Of a stretch of 64,000 nt of DNA, positions 28,912 through 37,172 are shown piece by piece. Made by a program: the position numbers and the translations under genes. Source of the stretch: Deinococci bacterium (GTDB taxonomy: Bacteria; Deinococcota; Deinococci; Deinococcales; Trueperaceae); NCBI GenBank assembly GCA_030149325.1, contig JASBRS010000052.1, positions 1-64,000 on the forward strand. The letters run 5' to 3'. How positions within the stretch are numbered: position 1 is the first letter of the stretch; every line of letters starts with the position of its first letter. A model generated the notes under the pieces. That model ran no database searches. It worked only from the letters and a program-made list of their open reading frames with translations, and was not told the DNA's origin.

Positions 28912-28934
28912 GATGTCAAGGCCGACTTGACATC
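28912..28934. repeat. dyad GATGTCAAG-N5-CTTGACATC, copy 1
   Basis: Perfect 9-bp inverted arms; preceded by GGACCCCTCG (28897-28906) also found upstream of copy 2. Confidence 0.7.
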
Positions 28935-28987
28935 GCATTCGAGGTTCACGGGGAAGGGAACGGAACCGCGTGAACGGGAGACCGCGC

Positions 28988-28993
28988 TAGACT
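28988..28993 (+). promoter_or_regulatory. -10-like box TAGACT directly before the cupin gene
   Basis: TAGACT followed by 5 nt and then the ATG at 28999; geometry fits leaderless initiation. Confidence 0.45.
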
Positions 28994-28998
28994 CGAGC

Positions 28999-29322
28999 AT
29001 GTTCAAGAGCCACGGTGACGACGGCTACCGGACCCTGGCCCCCGGCGTCGCGATGCGGAGCCTGGTGCACGGCGATCGCACGGTGATGGTGCGCTTCCGC
29101 ATCGCCGCAGGTTCCGCCCTGCCTCCGCACCGTCACCCCCACGAGCAGACGGGCCTGCTCCTGAGCGGCCGCGCGACCTTCACGGTGGCGGGGGAGCCGC
29201 GCGAGGTCGGCCCCGGCGACAGCTGGTGCATCCCCGGCGACGTCGAGCACAGCTTCGTGGCCTCAGAGGACTGCGAGGCGATCGAGCTCTTCGCGCCGGT
29301 GCGCGAGGAGTACCTGGGCTGA
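28999..29322 (+). CDS. cupin-domain protein
   Basis: GSALPPHRHPHEQTGLLLSGRATFTVAGEPREVGPGDSWCIPGDVEHSF. Confidence 0.85.
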   Translation: MFKSHGDDGYRTLAPGVAMRSLVHGDRTVMVRFRIAAGSALPPHRHPHEQTGLLLSGRATFTVAGEPREVGPGDSWCIPGDVEHSFVASEDCEAIELFAPVREEYLG

Positions 29323-29341
29323 GTGGTGGCCTTGGAGGGTC

Positions 29342-30532
29342 TCAGACCGGGAGCGAGAGGCTCTCCAGGTCGCGCGGGTAGTCCGTCAGGAGCTCGATCC
29401 CGTCCGCGGTGACGAGCACCGTGTCGGAGTGTCGGAAACCGCCCAGGCCGCGGACGTAGAGGCCCGGCTCCACGCTGAGGACCATCCCGGGCTCGAGCAG
29501 GGTGTCGTCGCCGACGTCCAGGAACGGGCTCTCGTGGATGCGCTGCCCCAACGAGTGGCCGACGTGGTGCCTCCAGTACGCCGTGAGGTCGTGCCGTTCG
29601 AGGTAGGCGCGGGCGGCGCGATCGACGTCGGAGGCGCGCGCGCCCGGGCGGATCGTCTCGAAGGCGAGGTCCTGGAGCGCCAGCATGTGACCGAAGAAGT
29701 ATCGCTGCTCCGGGCCGGGCTCGCCCAGCACCATGGTGCGCTCGAGCTCGCTGAGGTACCCCCAGACGTCGGCGCCCGCGCCGGTCACCAGGGTGTCCCC
29801 GCGCGAGAACGCTGCGTTCAGCGTGACGGCGTGCGGCAGCGCGCTGTTCGGACCGATCTGACCGCGGTAGAGCGCCAGGGCGCCCTGGATCCAGCGGTTG
29901 CGGGGCCGGTAGTCGGGGCCCAGCGCCGCCGCCATCTCGGCCGTGGCCTCGGCGGTGGCGCGCTTCGACACCTCGCTCTCCCGCTCGCCTACGGCGGTGT
30001 AGGCCTGAAGGAGTTGGTGGGCGCGGCGGCCCCAGCGCGCGCTCTCGCGGATGAGCGCGACCTCGGCCGGGCTCTTGTGCGCCATCTGGGCGTCGATCTG
30101 CGGGGACACGGGCCGGACGGAGAGGTCCGAGCTGAGCGGCCGCGGGGCGTAGCCCATCACGGGTGGATAGCCGTCGTGGTCGACCCCGATCGTCCCGGAG
30201 GCGAGGCCTGCACGGCGCAGCCAGCGCGTGAGGAGCTCGAGGGGGTGGGTCTCGCCGGGGTACTCCGGGTAGGCCTCCACGCCCTCGACGTCGGCGACCT
30301 CGAGGGCGTGCTCGCGCTCCAGCTCCGGTACGAACAGCGTGCGTTCGCCCTCCGGGCTGATGGCCAGGGCCATGGGGCGTTCGGTGGGGTGGAAGACGAA
30401 GTCGGCGTAGTACTGGATGAACTGGTCGTCGAACAGGACCAGGCCCGTCGTGCCGGGCGGCATGCGGTCGAAGGCGCGCCGGGCGCGCCCGGCGCGTTCG
30501 GCTGCCGAGATCGGAGGCGCCGGCGGACTCAC
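29342..30532 (-). CDS. M24-family aminopeptidase (Xaa-Pro peptidase-like)
   Basis: SRGDTLVTGAGADVWGYLSELERTM; HHVGHSLGQRIHESPFLD; LEPGMVLSVEPGLYV. Confidence 0.88.
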   Translation of the reverse strand: MSPPAPPISAAERAGRARRAFDRMPPGTTGLVLFDDQFIQYYADFVFHPTERPMALAISPEGERTLFVPELEREHALEVADVEGVEAYPEYPGETHPLELLTRWLRRAGLASGTIGVDHDGYPPVMGYAPRPLSSDLSVRPVSPQIDAQMAHKSPAEVALIRESARWGRRAHQLLQAYTAVGERESEVSKRATAEATAEMAAALGPDYRPRNRWIQGALALYRGQIGPNSALPHAVTLNAAFSRGDTLVTGAGADVWGYLSELERTMVLGEPGPEQRYFFGHMLALQDLAFETIRPGARASDVDRAARAYLERHDLTAYWRHHVGHSLGQRIHESPFLDVGDDTLLEPGMVLSVEPGLYVRGLGGFRHSDTVLVTADGIELLTDYPRDLESLSLPV

Positions 30533-31365
30533 GACGGGACGACGCGCGCCAGGAAGGCGCCGACGACCTCCAACCAGCGCTCCCGCTCCTCCTCCTGGGG
30601 CGAGTGGCCGCTGTGCTCGAAGACGACGAGCTCCGCGTTCGGGATGCCCTCGGCGATCTCCTCGTTGGCCTCCAGCGGCGTGATCCAGTCGTGGCGGCCC
30701 GCGGTGATGAGGGTGGGCACGGTGATCTCGTGCAGTCGATCGGTGATGTCGTAGGTGGCCTGGTTGCGGCCGAACGCCCAGTTGTGGGTCTGGTAGTGCA
30801 GCTGCATCGCCTCGACCGCGCGGGCGTCGCGTTCCGGGTCGTACTCGACGGTGTAGAGCGGCATGATCATGCGGATGAGCTCGCGGAAGTCGTCGTCGCT
30901 GGTGGTGCGGCCGGCGAAGAGTCGCTCGAGCCCGGCCTCGTCCATCGGGAAGCGGCTGGCCAGGGCGCGCTCCTTGGCGACGTCGTGGAAGCGGTGGTTG
31001 GCGACGGTGTCGCGGAGGACCAGGGCGTGCAGGTGCTCCTGGTGCCGCAGCGCGTACTCGAGCGCGAGCATGCCGCCGTAGGAGCCGCCGGCGAGGACGA
31101 TCTTGCCCAGCCCGAGCGCCTGACGGAGCTGCTCGAGGTCGTCGCAGAACTGGTCGTGGCTGTAGGGAGGGAGGTCGCCGGACTCGCCGCAGCCGCGGTG
31201 GTCGTAGGCGACCACGCGGAAGCGGTCCTGGAAGGGGGCGAAGGTGGCCCAGGTGCCGGCGCGGTTGGCCATCCCCGGGGCGCCGTGCAGGGTCACCAGG
31301 CCCGTCTTGTCGCCGCCGCTGTCGTCGTAGGCGATCTCGACGCCGTTGACCTGGATGCGGGGCAT
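30529..31365 (-). CDS. proline iminopeptidase-like alpha/beta hydrolase
   Basis: VTLHGAPGMANRAGTWA; YDHRGCGESGDLPPYSH; LAGGSYGGMLALEYALRH. Confidence 0.85.
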   Translation of the reverse strand: MPRIQVNGVEIAYDDSGGDKTGLVTLHGAPGMANRAGTWATFAPFQDRFRVVAYDHRGCGESGDLPPYSHDQFCDDLEQLRQALGLGKIVLAGGSYGGMLALEYALRHQEHLHALVLRDTVANHRFHDVAKERALASRFPMDEAGLERLFAGRTTSDDDFRELIRMIMPLYTVEYDPERDARAVEAMQLHYQTHNWAFGRNQATYDITDRLHEITVPTLITAGRHDWITPLEANEEIAEGIPNAELVVFEHSGHSPQEEERERWLEVVGAFLARVVPS

Positions 31366-32564
31366 CAGACCCACACCTCGTCGAGCACGCGCATCACGTT
31401 GCCGCCCATCGCCTTGCCGATGTCGTCGTCGCTGTAGCCGTGCTTCACCAGCCAGCGGGCGATGTTGCGGAAGGCCTCGGCCGGGCTCTCGAGGCCGTCG
31501 ACCCACTCCACCTTGGGGTGCTCGGCGGTGCCGTGCGAGGCCCCGATGGAGAGCGCCTCCGAGAGCGCCTTGTGGAGGCCGACGTGATCGCCGAACAGCA
31601 CGTCGGGGCCGAAGGCGACGTGGTCGATGCCCACCAGATCGACGCAGTACTCGAAGTGCTCCATGAAGGACTCGATGGTGTGCCTCGGCTGGCTCCGCGT
31701 GATGGTGGTGTGGGGTGCCGCCTCGATCCCGATGACGCCGCCCTTGGCGGCGCACGCCTGGATGACCTCGTCGGGCTTGAGGCGCCGCGAATCCCACAGG
31801 GCGCGGGCGCCGGCGTGGGTGATGAAGATCGGCTTGCTGCTGGCTTCGATGGTGTCCAGCGCGGTCCGGTCGCCGGAATGCGACACGTCGATGGCGAGGC
31901 CGAGCTTGTTCATGCGCTCGACGGCGCGCCGCCCGAACACCGTGAGGCCGCCGTCGCGCGGCTCCTTCAGCCCGGCCCCGAGTGCGTTGCCTTCGCTGTA
32001 GGCGATGCCGATGGCGCGGACCCCGAAGCCGTAGAGGATGTCGAGCCGGTCGAGCTCGTTCTCGATCATGGCGGCGCCCTCGAGCGACAGGATCATGGCC
32101 ACACGGCCCTCGGCCTTCGCCTGGCGGATGTGCTCGGTGCGGGTGGCGATCCGCACGAAGTCCTGGTGGGCGATGTCGGACAGGCGCATGCCCAGGTCGT
32201 AGACGACGTCGTCCCACTTCCAGCCGCCGCGAGAGGTGATCATGGCCGTGCCGTCCATGAGGTTGTCGAAGACGGCGTCGAGGCCGGACACGCTGAGCCC
32301 CTCGTAGCCCGTGAAGTCGCGCCCCCAGCGGCGGAACTCCATGAACTGGCTCAGGTCCTCGGGCGCCACGAAGCAATGGTCGTGGAGCGACACCATCAGC
32401 TTCTCTTCGAACAGCCGGTCGACCCGGGCCTCCTGCTCGTCGGTCACCTCGACCGGCGTGCTGGGGACGCGGTCGAGCTCCTTCGCGAGCGGGAACGCCC
32501 GGTAGTCCCTGCCGGGTTCGAGGTACTGGTAGGAACGGTATCCGTCGTAGCGCTTGGCGGGCAT
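31365..32564 (-). CDS. M19 (membrane/renal) dipeptidase family protein
   Basis: LMVSLHDHCFVAPED; MILSLEGAAMIENELDRLDILYGFGVRAIGIAYSEGNALGAGL; DVSHSGDRTALDTIEASSKPIFITHAGARALWDSRR. Confidence 0.85.
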   Translation of the reverse strand: MPAKRYDGYRSYQYLEPGRDYRAFPLAKELDRVPSTPVEVTDEQEARVDRLFEEKLMVSLHDHCFVAPEDLSQFMEFRRWGRDFTGYEGLSVSGLDAVFDNLMDGTAMITSRGGWKWDDVVYDLGMRLSDIAHQDFVRIATRTEHIRQAKAEGRVAMILSLEGAAMIENELDRLDILYGFGVRAIGIAYSEGNALGAGLKEPRDGGLTVFGRRAVERMNKLGLAIDVSHSGDRTALDTIEASSKPIFITHAGARALWDSRRLKPDEVIQACAAKGGVIGIEAAPHTTITRSQPRHTIESFMEHFEYCVDLVGIDHVAFGPDVLFGDHVGLHKALSEALSIGASHGTAEHPKVEWVDGLESPAEAFRNIARWLVKHGYSDDDIGKAMGGNVMRVLDEVWV

Positions 32565-32582
32565 GCGGTCTCCTTATCGGCG

Positions 32583-32600
32583 CGCCGGCCGTGGCCGGCG
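32583..32600. other. 18-bp palindrome between DppC and dipeptidase genes
   Basis: CGCCGGCC-GT-GGCCGGCG. Confidence 0.6.
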
Positions 32601-32604
32601 GGCC

Positions 32605-33462
32605 TCAGTCGCGGGGATCGAGGACGTCGCGGAGGGCGTTCCCCAGGGTGTTGAAGGCGAGAACGGTGAGGGCGATGAACAGGCCGGGGTAGATGGCCAG
32701 GATCGGTTTCGCCCACAGGTAGGCCTGGGCGTTCTGGAGCATGCTGCCCCACGACGCCAGCGGCGGTTGGATGCCGAGCCCGAGATAGCTGAGCGCGGCC
32801 TCACTGAGGATCGACCAGCCCACGCCGAGCGTCGCCAGCACGATGGCCTGGGGCACGACCTGCGGCAGGATGTGCCGGACCATGGTGCGCGGGTGCGATG
32901 CGCCGAGGGCCTGGGTGGCCTCGACGAACTCGGCGGTCCGGTACTTGCTGAACTCGGCGTGGACGACCCGGGCCATCTGCGCCCAGAAGCCGAGCCCGAC
33001 CGTGACGATGACCGTGCCGGGCTGGTTGCCGAAGGCGGTGATGATGACGAGGATCAGGAAGAAGGCGGGGATCGCCATGAACACGTCGACCAGGCGCATG
33101 AGCACCATCTCGGTGCGGCCGCCGAAGTAGCCGCCCAGCCCGCCGACGAGGGTCCCCAGGGTCAGCCCGACCAGCATCGACATCAGGCCCACGGCGAGCG
33201 ACACCCGGCCCCCCGCCAGGATGCGGGCGAACACGTCGCGTCCGAGCTCGTCGGTCCCGAACCAGTGGGCGGCGCTCGGGTCCGCGAGGCTGAGCGCCGG
33301 GTTCGCGGCCTCCGGGGACTGCGGGTAGAGGAGCGGACCGAACGACACCATGGCGAGGAGGAGCACGATGACCGCTGCGGCTGCCACGCCGATGGGGTGG
33401 CGGGCGATGCGCCGCGCCAGTCTCGAGCGCCTCGGGCGCGCCGCGGCCAGGGCTTCAGCCAT
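32605..33462 (-). CDS. dipeptide/oligopeptide ABC transporter permease (DppC-like)
   Basis: HWFGTDELGRDVFARILAGGRVSLAVGL; EFVEATQALGASHPRTMVRHILPQV. Confidence 0.92.
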   Translation of the reverse strand: MAEALAAARPRRSRLARRIARHPIGVAAAAVIVLLLAMVSFGPLLYPQSPEAANPALSLADPSAAHWFGTDELGRDVFARILAGGRVSLAVGLMSMLVGLTLGTLVGGLGGYFGGRTEMVLMRLVDVFMAIPAFFLILVIITAFGNQPGTVIVTVGLGFWAQMARVVHAEFSKYRTAEFVEATQALGASHPRTMVRHILPQVVPQAIVLATLGVGWSILSEAALSYLGLGIQPPLASWGSMLQNAQAYLWAKPILAIYPGLFIALTVLAFNTLGNALRDVLDPRD

Positions 33463-34402
33463 GGCGGATCCTCGGGTCGACGGCGGCGTACAGCAGGTCC
33501 ACCACCAGGTTGACCACCACCACGAAGGCGCCCGCGAGCAGGGTCACGCCCAGGATCACGGGGTAGTCGCGGCCGTTGGCGGCCTCGATGGCCAGCCGCC
33601 CGAGGCCGGCCCAGCCGAACACGCTCTCGATGACGACCGAGCCCGAGAAGAGCACGGTGGTGACCAGACCGAGGATGGCGAGGACGGGCACCAGCGCGTT
33701 CTTGAAGGTGTGCTTGAGGAGCACGGCGCGCGGCCGCACCCCCTTGGCGTGGGCCGTGCGCACGTAGTCGGAGCGGCTCACCTCGAGGAGCGCCGAGCGG
33801 GTGACCCGGACGATGTTGGGCATGAGCGTGAACGCCAGCACGCTGGCGGGGAGGGCGAGGTGGCGCAGGCGATCGACGATCGAGAACTGGGCGCCCACGG
33901 AGAACACCCCCGAGGTCGGGAGCCAACCCAGCCGGACCGCGAAGAGGATGATGACGACGATGCCCAGCCAGAACCCCGGGATGGCCATCCCCAGGGCCGA
34001 CAGGGCGCTCACCACGTGGTCGGGCCAGCGGTTGCGGAAGGCGGCCGCCAGGATCCCGAGGACCACGCCGCCGACGGTCGCCAGGAGCAGGGCCGTGAGG
34101 CCCAGCTCCAGGGTGGCGCCGGCCCGCTGGCCGAGGAGCTTCGCCACCGGGAGCCCCTGGTTGATCGACGTGCCCAGGTCGCCCCGCGCGGCGTGCCCGA
34201 GCCAGTCGAGGTAGCGCACCACGACAGGACGGTCGAGGCCGTACTGCTTCAGCACGGCCTCGCGCTCGGAGGCGGTGCTGGTGAAGTTGACCGCCGACGA
34301 GGGCCCGCCCGGGGCCAGGTTGATGAGGAAGAACGTGACCGCCGAGATCATCAGCAGGACGACGAAGCCCTGGAGCAACCTGCGGACGATGTAGGCGGTC
34401 AC
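33455..34402 (-). CDS. dipeptide/oligopeptide ABC transporter permease (DppB-like)
   Basis: MTAYIVRRLLQGFVVLLMISAVTFFLINLAPGGPSS; DYVRTAHAKGVRPRAVLLKHTFKNALVPVL. Confidence 0.92.
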   Translation of the reverse strand: MTAYIVRRLLQGFVVLLMISAVTFFLINLAPGGPSSAVNFTSTASEREAVLKQYGLDRPVVVRYLDWLGHAARGDLGTSINQGLPVAKLLGQRAGATLELGLTALLLATVGGVVLGILAAAFRNRWPDHVVSALSALGMAIPGFWLGIVVIILFAVRLGWLPTSGVFSVGAQFSIVDRLRHLALPASVLAFTLMPNIVRVTRSALLEVSRSDYVRTAHAKGVRPRAVLLKHTFKNALVPVLAILGLVTTVLFSGSVVIESVFGWAGLGRLAIEAANGRDYPVILGVTLLAGAFVVVVNLVVDLLYAAVDPRIRHG

Positions 34403-34417
34403 GTCGGCGTACCGGGT

Positions 34418-36022
34418 CTAGGGCTTGACGTACCAGTCAGCCGCGTACTGGAAGGCGGTCGGGGTGTTGATGGTGGCCATGCCCCCGACCCTCTTGTTGA
34501 GCACCGTGATGATGTCCGGGTACCACAGGAAGAGGTAGGGCAGGTTCTGGGCCACGTTCTGCTGGATCGTCTGGACGACCTTGATCTCGTCCTGCTGGTT
34601 GGTCGCGCTGCGGGCCTGGGCCATCAGGGCGTCGAGCTCGGGGCTCTTGTAGTTCGGGATGTTGTTGCCCCGCTCGGCCGCCGCGCTGCTGAAGTAGGGG
34701 GTGATGTCGGGCGTGGGCGGGGTGCTCCACCAGGCCAGCGTGGCCTGGTAGTTGCGCTTGACCACGACCTCCTGGATGTAGGCGTTCCACTCCATGACGT
34801 TGACCTTCACGTCGACGCCGATGGCCTTCCAGTACTGCTGCACCAGCAGCGTGGCGTTGACGAGGTAGCCGAACTGGCCGGTCGGCATGGTGATGGTGAG
34901 GGGCTTGCCGTCCTTCTGCAGGATGCCGTTGGGGCCCGGCGTCCAGCCGGCCTCGGCCAGGAGTTCCTTGGCCTTCGCCGGGTCGTAGGCGTAGGAGGGC
35001 ACGTTGGCATCGTAGAAGGCCTTCTGCAGCGGGGCGATGGGGCCCGTGGCGACCGTCCCGTAGCCCTTGAGCACGGAGTCGATGATGGCCTTGCGATCGA
35101 TGGCGGTCAGCAGCGCCTGACGCACGCGCACGTCGGTGAAGCGCGGGTCCCCCTGGTTGAGGGCGACCCAGTACCAGATGTTCTGGCTCTGCCGGATGAC
35201 CTCGAGGTTGGGGTTGTGCTCGACGCCGGCCAGCAGCGTCGGGTTGGTCACCGTCACCATGTCGACGCTGCCCGCGAGGAGCTGCGCGAGCTGGGTGTTG
35301 GCGTCCGAGACTTCCTTGAAGACGATGGTCTTCACCTTGGGCTGCGGCCCCCAGTAGTCGGGGTTGGGCTCGAGCCGCACGTACGAGCCGGTCACGAACT
35401 CCGCGACCTTGAAGGGGCCGGTGACGACCGGGTTGGACTTGTTGAAGCTGGCGACCTGCAAGGGGTTGGGCGCGTCTTGCAGGACGTGGGCCGGGAGGAT
35501 GCCGGCGAAGTAGGCGAGGTAGTAGGGGAGCGACGAGAAGGGGCTCTTCAGGACGAACCGCACGGTCAGCGGATCGACGACTTCGACGTGATCCACCGGC
35601 GAGAACACGCTGGAGTTGTTGGCCCCGAGGTCCTTGTTGAGGATCACCTTGTTGAAGGTGAAGGCCACGTCGTCGGCGCCGAACGGTTGACCGTCCGACC
35701 ACTTGACGCCGCTACGCAGGTGGAAGATCCACGACATGGCGTCGGGCGCCGCTTCCCAGCTCGTCGCCAGGTCGGGGGCAGGCGTGAGGTCGGTGGTCGA
35801 GTAGCGGGTGAGCTGGTCGAACAGGATGGTGTTGATGAGGTTGGACTCGATGACGGCGCCAGGGGTCCAGGGGTTGAGGGTCGGATCGGCATTGGTCACG
35901 AACGTCAGGGTGCCGCTCGGGGTGGTCGCCTGCGCCTGCGCCGACAGACTTCCGGCGATGGCCAGGGCCGCCAGCATGGGCAGCATGAGGGACTTCCAAC
36001 GGGGGCCACTCTTCGTACGCAT
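34418..36022 (-). CDS. peptide ABC transporter substrate-binding protein (family 5)
   Basis: Signal peptide ...GSLSAQAQA; TPAPDLATSWEAAPDAMSWIFHLRSGVKWSDGQPFGADDVAFTFNK. Confidence 0.93.
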   Translation of the reverse strand: MRTKSGPRWKSLMLPMLAALAIAGSLSAQAQATTPSGTLTFVTNADPTLNPWTPGAVIESNLINTILFDQLTRYSTTDLTPAPDLATSWEAAPDAMSWIFHLRSGVKWSDGQPFGADDVAFTFNKVILNKDLGANNSSVFSPVDHVEVVDPLTVRFVLKSPFSSLPYYLAYFAGILPAHVLQDAPNPLQVASFNKSNPVVTGPFKVAEFVTGSYVRLEPNPDYWGPQPKVKTIVFKEVSDANTQLAQLLAGSVDMVTVTNPTLLAGVEHNPNLEVIRQSQNIWYWVALNQGDPRFTDVRVRQALLTAIDRKAIIDSVLKGYGTVATGPIAPLQKAFYDANVPSYAYDPAKAKELLAEAGWTPGPNGILQKDGKPLTITMPTGQFGYLVNATLLVQQYWKAIGVDVKVNVMEWNAYIQEVVVKRNYQATLAWWSTPPTPDITPYFSSAAAERGNNIPNYKSPELDALMAQARSATNQQDEIKVVQTIQQNVAQNLPYLFLWYPDIITVLNKRVGGMATINTPTAFQYAADWYVKP

Positions 36023-36037
36023 ACACTCCTCCTCGCC

Positions 36038-36814
36038 TCAACCCGAGTAGCCGAGCGCCTTGGAGATCGCTCGTGCCACTCCGGTGATGAGCCTTCCGAA
36101 GCGGTCCAGGGTGGCGTCGTCCACACGGAACGACGGACCGCCGACGCTCACGCCTCCGACCACGTGGCCGAAAGCATCGAAGATGGGGGCCCCCACACCT
36201 CGCGCCGAGGCATCGTAGTCCTCGTCGCTGATGGAATAGCCGCGTTCGCGGATCGCCTCCAGCTCCGCGCGGAGCCGGCAGGCATCGAGCTCGGTGGACT
36301 CGGTGTAACGGGGGAGCTCGTCGAGTCGTTCCAGGACACGGGTCCAGGTCGTCTCGGGGAGGTGGGCGAGCATCGCCTTGGGAACGGCGCCGGCGTGCAG
36401 GGGAGCCGAGATGCCGAGGGGCGACGCAAGGCGCACCTGGTGGGGGCTCTCCCGGTTGTCGACGCAGACGGCCTGGTCGCCGGAGAGCACGAAGAGGTTC
36501 ACCGACTCGCTGGTCTGCTGCGCCAACTGGTCCAGGAACGGGGTCGCGACCTCGACGACCGAGACGTGGTGCGTCCCGGCGAAGGCTGCGCTCAGCGCGT
36601 TCACCACCGGCGTGAGGGAGAAGCGGTTGTCGCTGTCGACGCGCAGGAAGCCGGCCTTCTCGAGGGTCTTGAGGGAGCGGTAGAGCTGACCCTTCTCGCT
36701 GTCCATCGTCGACGTGAGGTCCGCCAGGGAGTAGCGATGCGGAGGGGTCCTGAACTCCAGGAGGACCTGGAGGGTTCGATACGCCGATTGGATCACGTAC
36801 GGTTCTGCTGCCAA
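36038..36814 (-). CDS. IclR-family transcriptional regulator
   Basis: N-terminal wHTH (YRTLQVLLEFRTPPHRYSLADLTSTM...GQLYRSLKTLEKAGFLRVD) plus IclR effector domain (GYSISDEDYDASARGVGAPIFDAFGHVVGGVSVGGPS). Confidence 0.9.
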   Translation of the reverse strand: MAAEPYVIQSAYRTLQVLLEFRTPPHRYSLADLTSTMDSEKGQLYRSLKTLEKAGFLRVDSDNRFSLTPVVNALSAAFAGTHHVSVVEVATPFLDQLAQQTSESVNLFVLSGDQAVCVDNRESPHQVRLASPLGISAPLHAGAVPKAMLAHLPETTWTRVLERLDELPRYTESTELDACRLRAELEAIRERGYSISDEDYDASARGVGAPIFDAFGHVVGGVSVGGPSFRVDDATLDRFGRLITGVARAISKALGYSG

Positions 36815-36836
36815 CGCTCGCCCTCCGAGTTCCGTT

Positions 36837-36852
36837 TCACATCGTGATATGA
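36837..36852. promoter_or_regulatory. candidate IclR operator, imperfect palindrome
   Basis: TCACATC-GT-GATATGA; arms match 6/7 on reverse complement; just downstream of the -10 of the IclR promoter. Confidence 0.5.
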
Positions 36853-36858
36853 GTTTGG

Positions 36859-36887
36859 ATAATAATACAGATGGGTCGCACTGTCAA
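36859..36887 (-). promoter_or_regulatory. near-consensus promoter of the IclR-dpp operon
   Basis: Minus strand: TTGACA (36887-36882), 17-bp spacer, TATTAT (36864-36859). Confidence 0.7.
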
Positions 36888-36965
36888 ACGGTGGCGGTCC
36901 GCTCGAGTGGGTTCCGTCTTCGACGTCTTCGGGTAGCAGGGTCGGTCTCCGGACCCCTCGGATGC

Positions 36966-36988
36966 GATGTCGAGTCCGACTTGACATC
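36966..36988. repeat. dyad GATGTCGAG-N5-CTTGACATC, copy 2
   Basis: One mismatch between arms; same GGACCCCTCG 5 bp upstream (36951-36960) as copy 1. Confidence 0.65.
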
Positions 36989-37172
36989 ACGCTTCAGGGC
37001 GTTGGGAAAGGCCCCGGCATCGCGCGCCGCCGCAGGACCGCTAGGCTCCGGCCTCCAGTGCGTAGATCCACGTCGGGATGCCGTCCCCGTCGATGCCGTC
37101 TACGTGGCGTTCGAGGTGCATCCCCACCCGCTCGGCCCCCCGGTGCGCAGGACGATCACGCTCGGGCCGCGC

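Noticed and set aside
28927-28932. TTGACA inside the GATGTC dyad as a -35 box
   Set aside because: No TANNNT at 16-18 bp downstream; it is better explained as part of the inverted repeat.
33350-36847. 1165-aa plus-strand ORF
   Set aside because: Antisense shadow of dppC/dppB/dppA/iclR in GC-rich DNA; low-complexity Gly/Arg/Val/His composition and no domain signatures.
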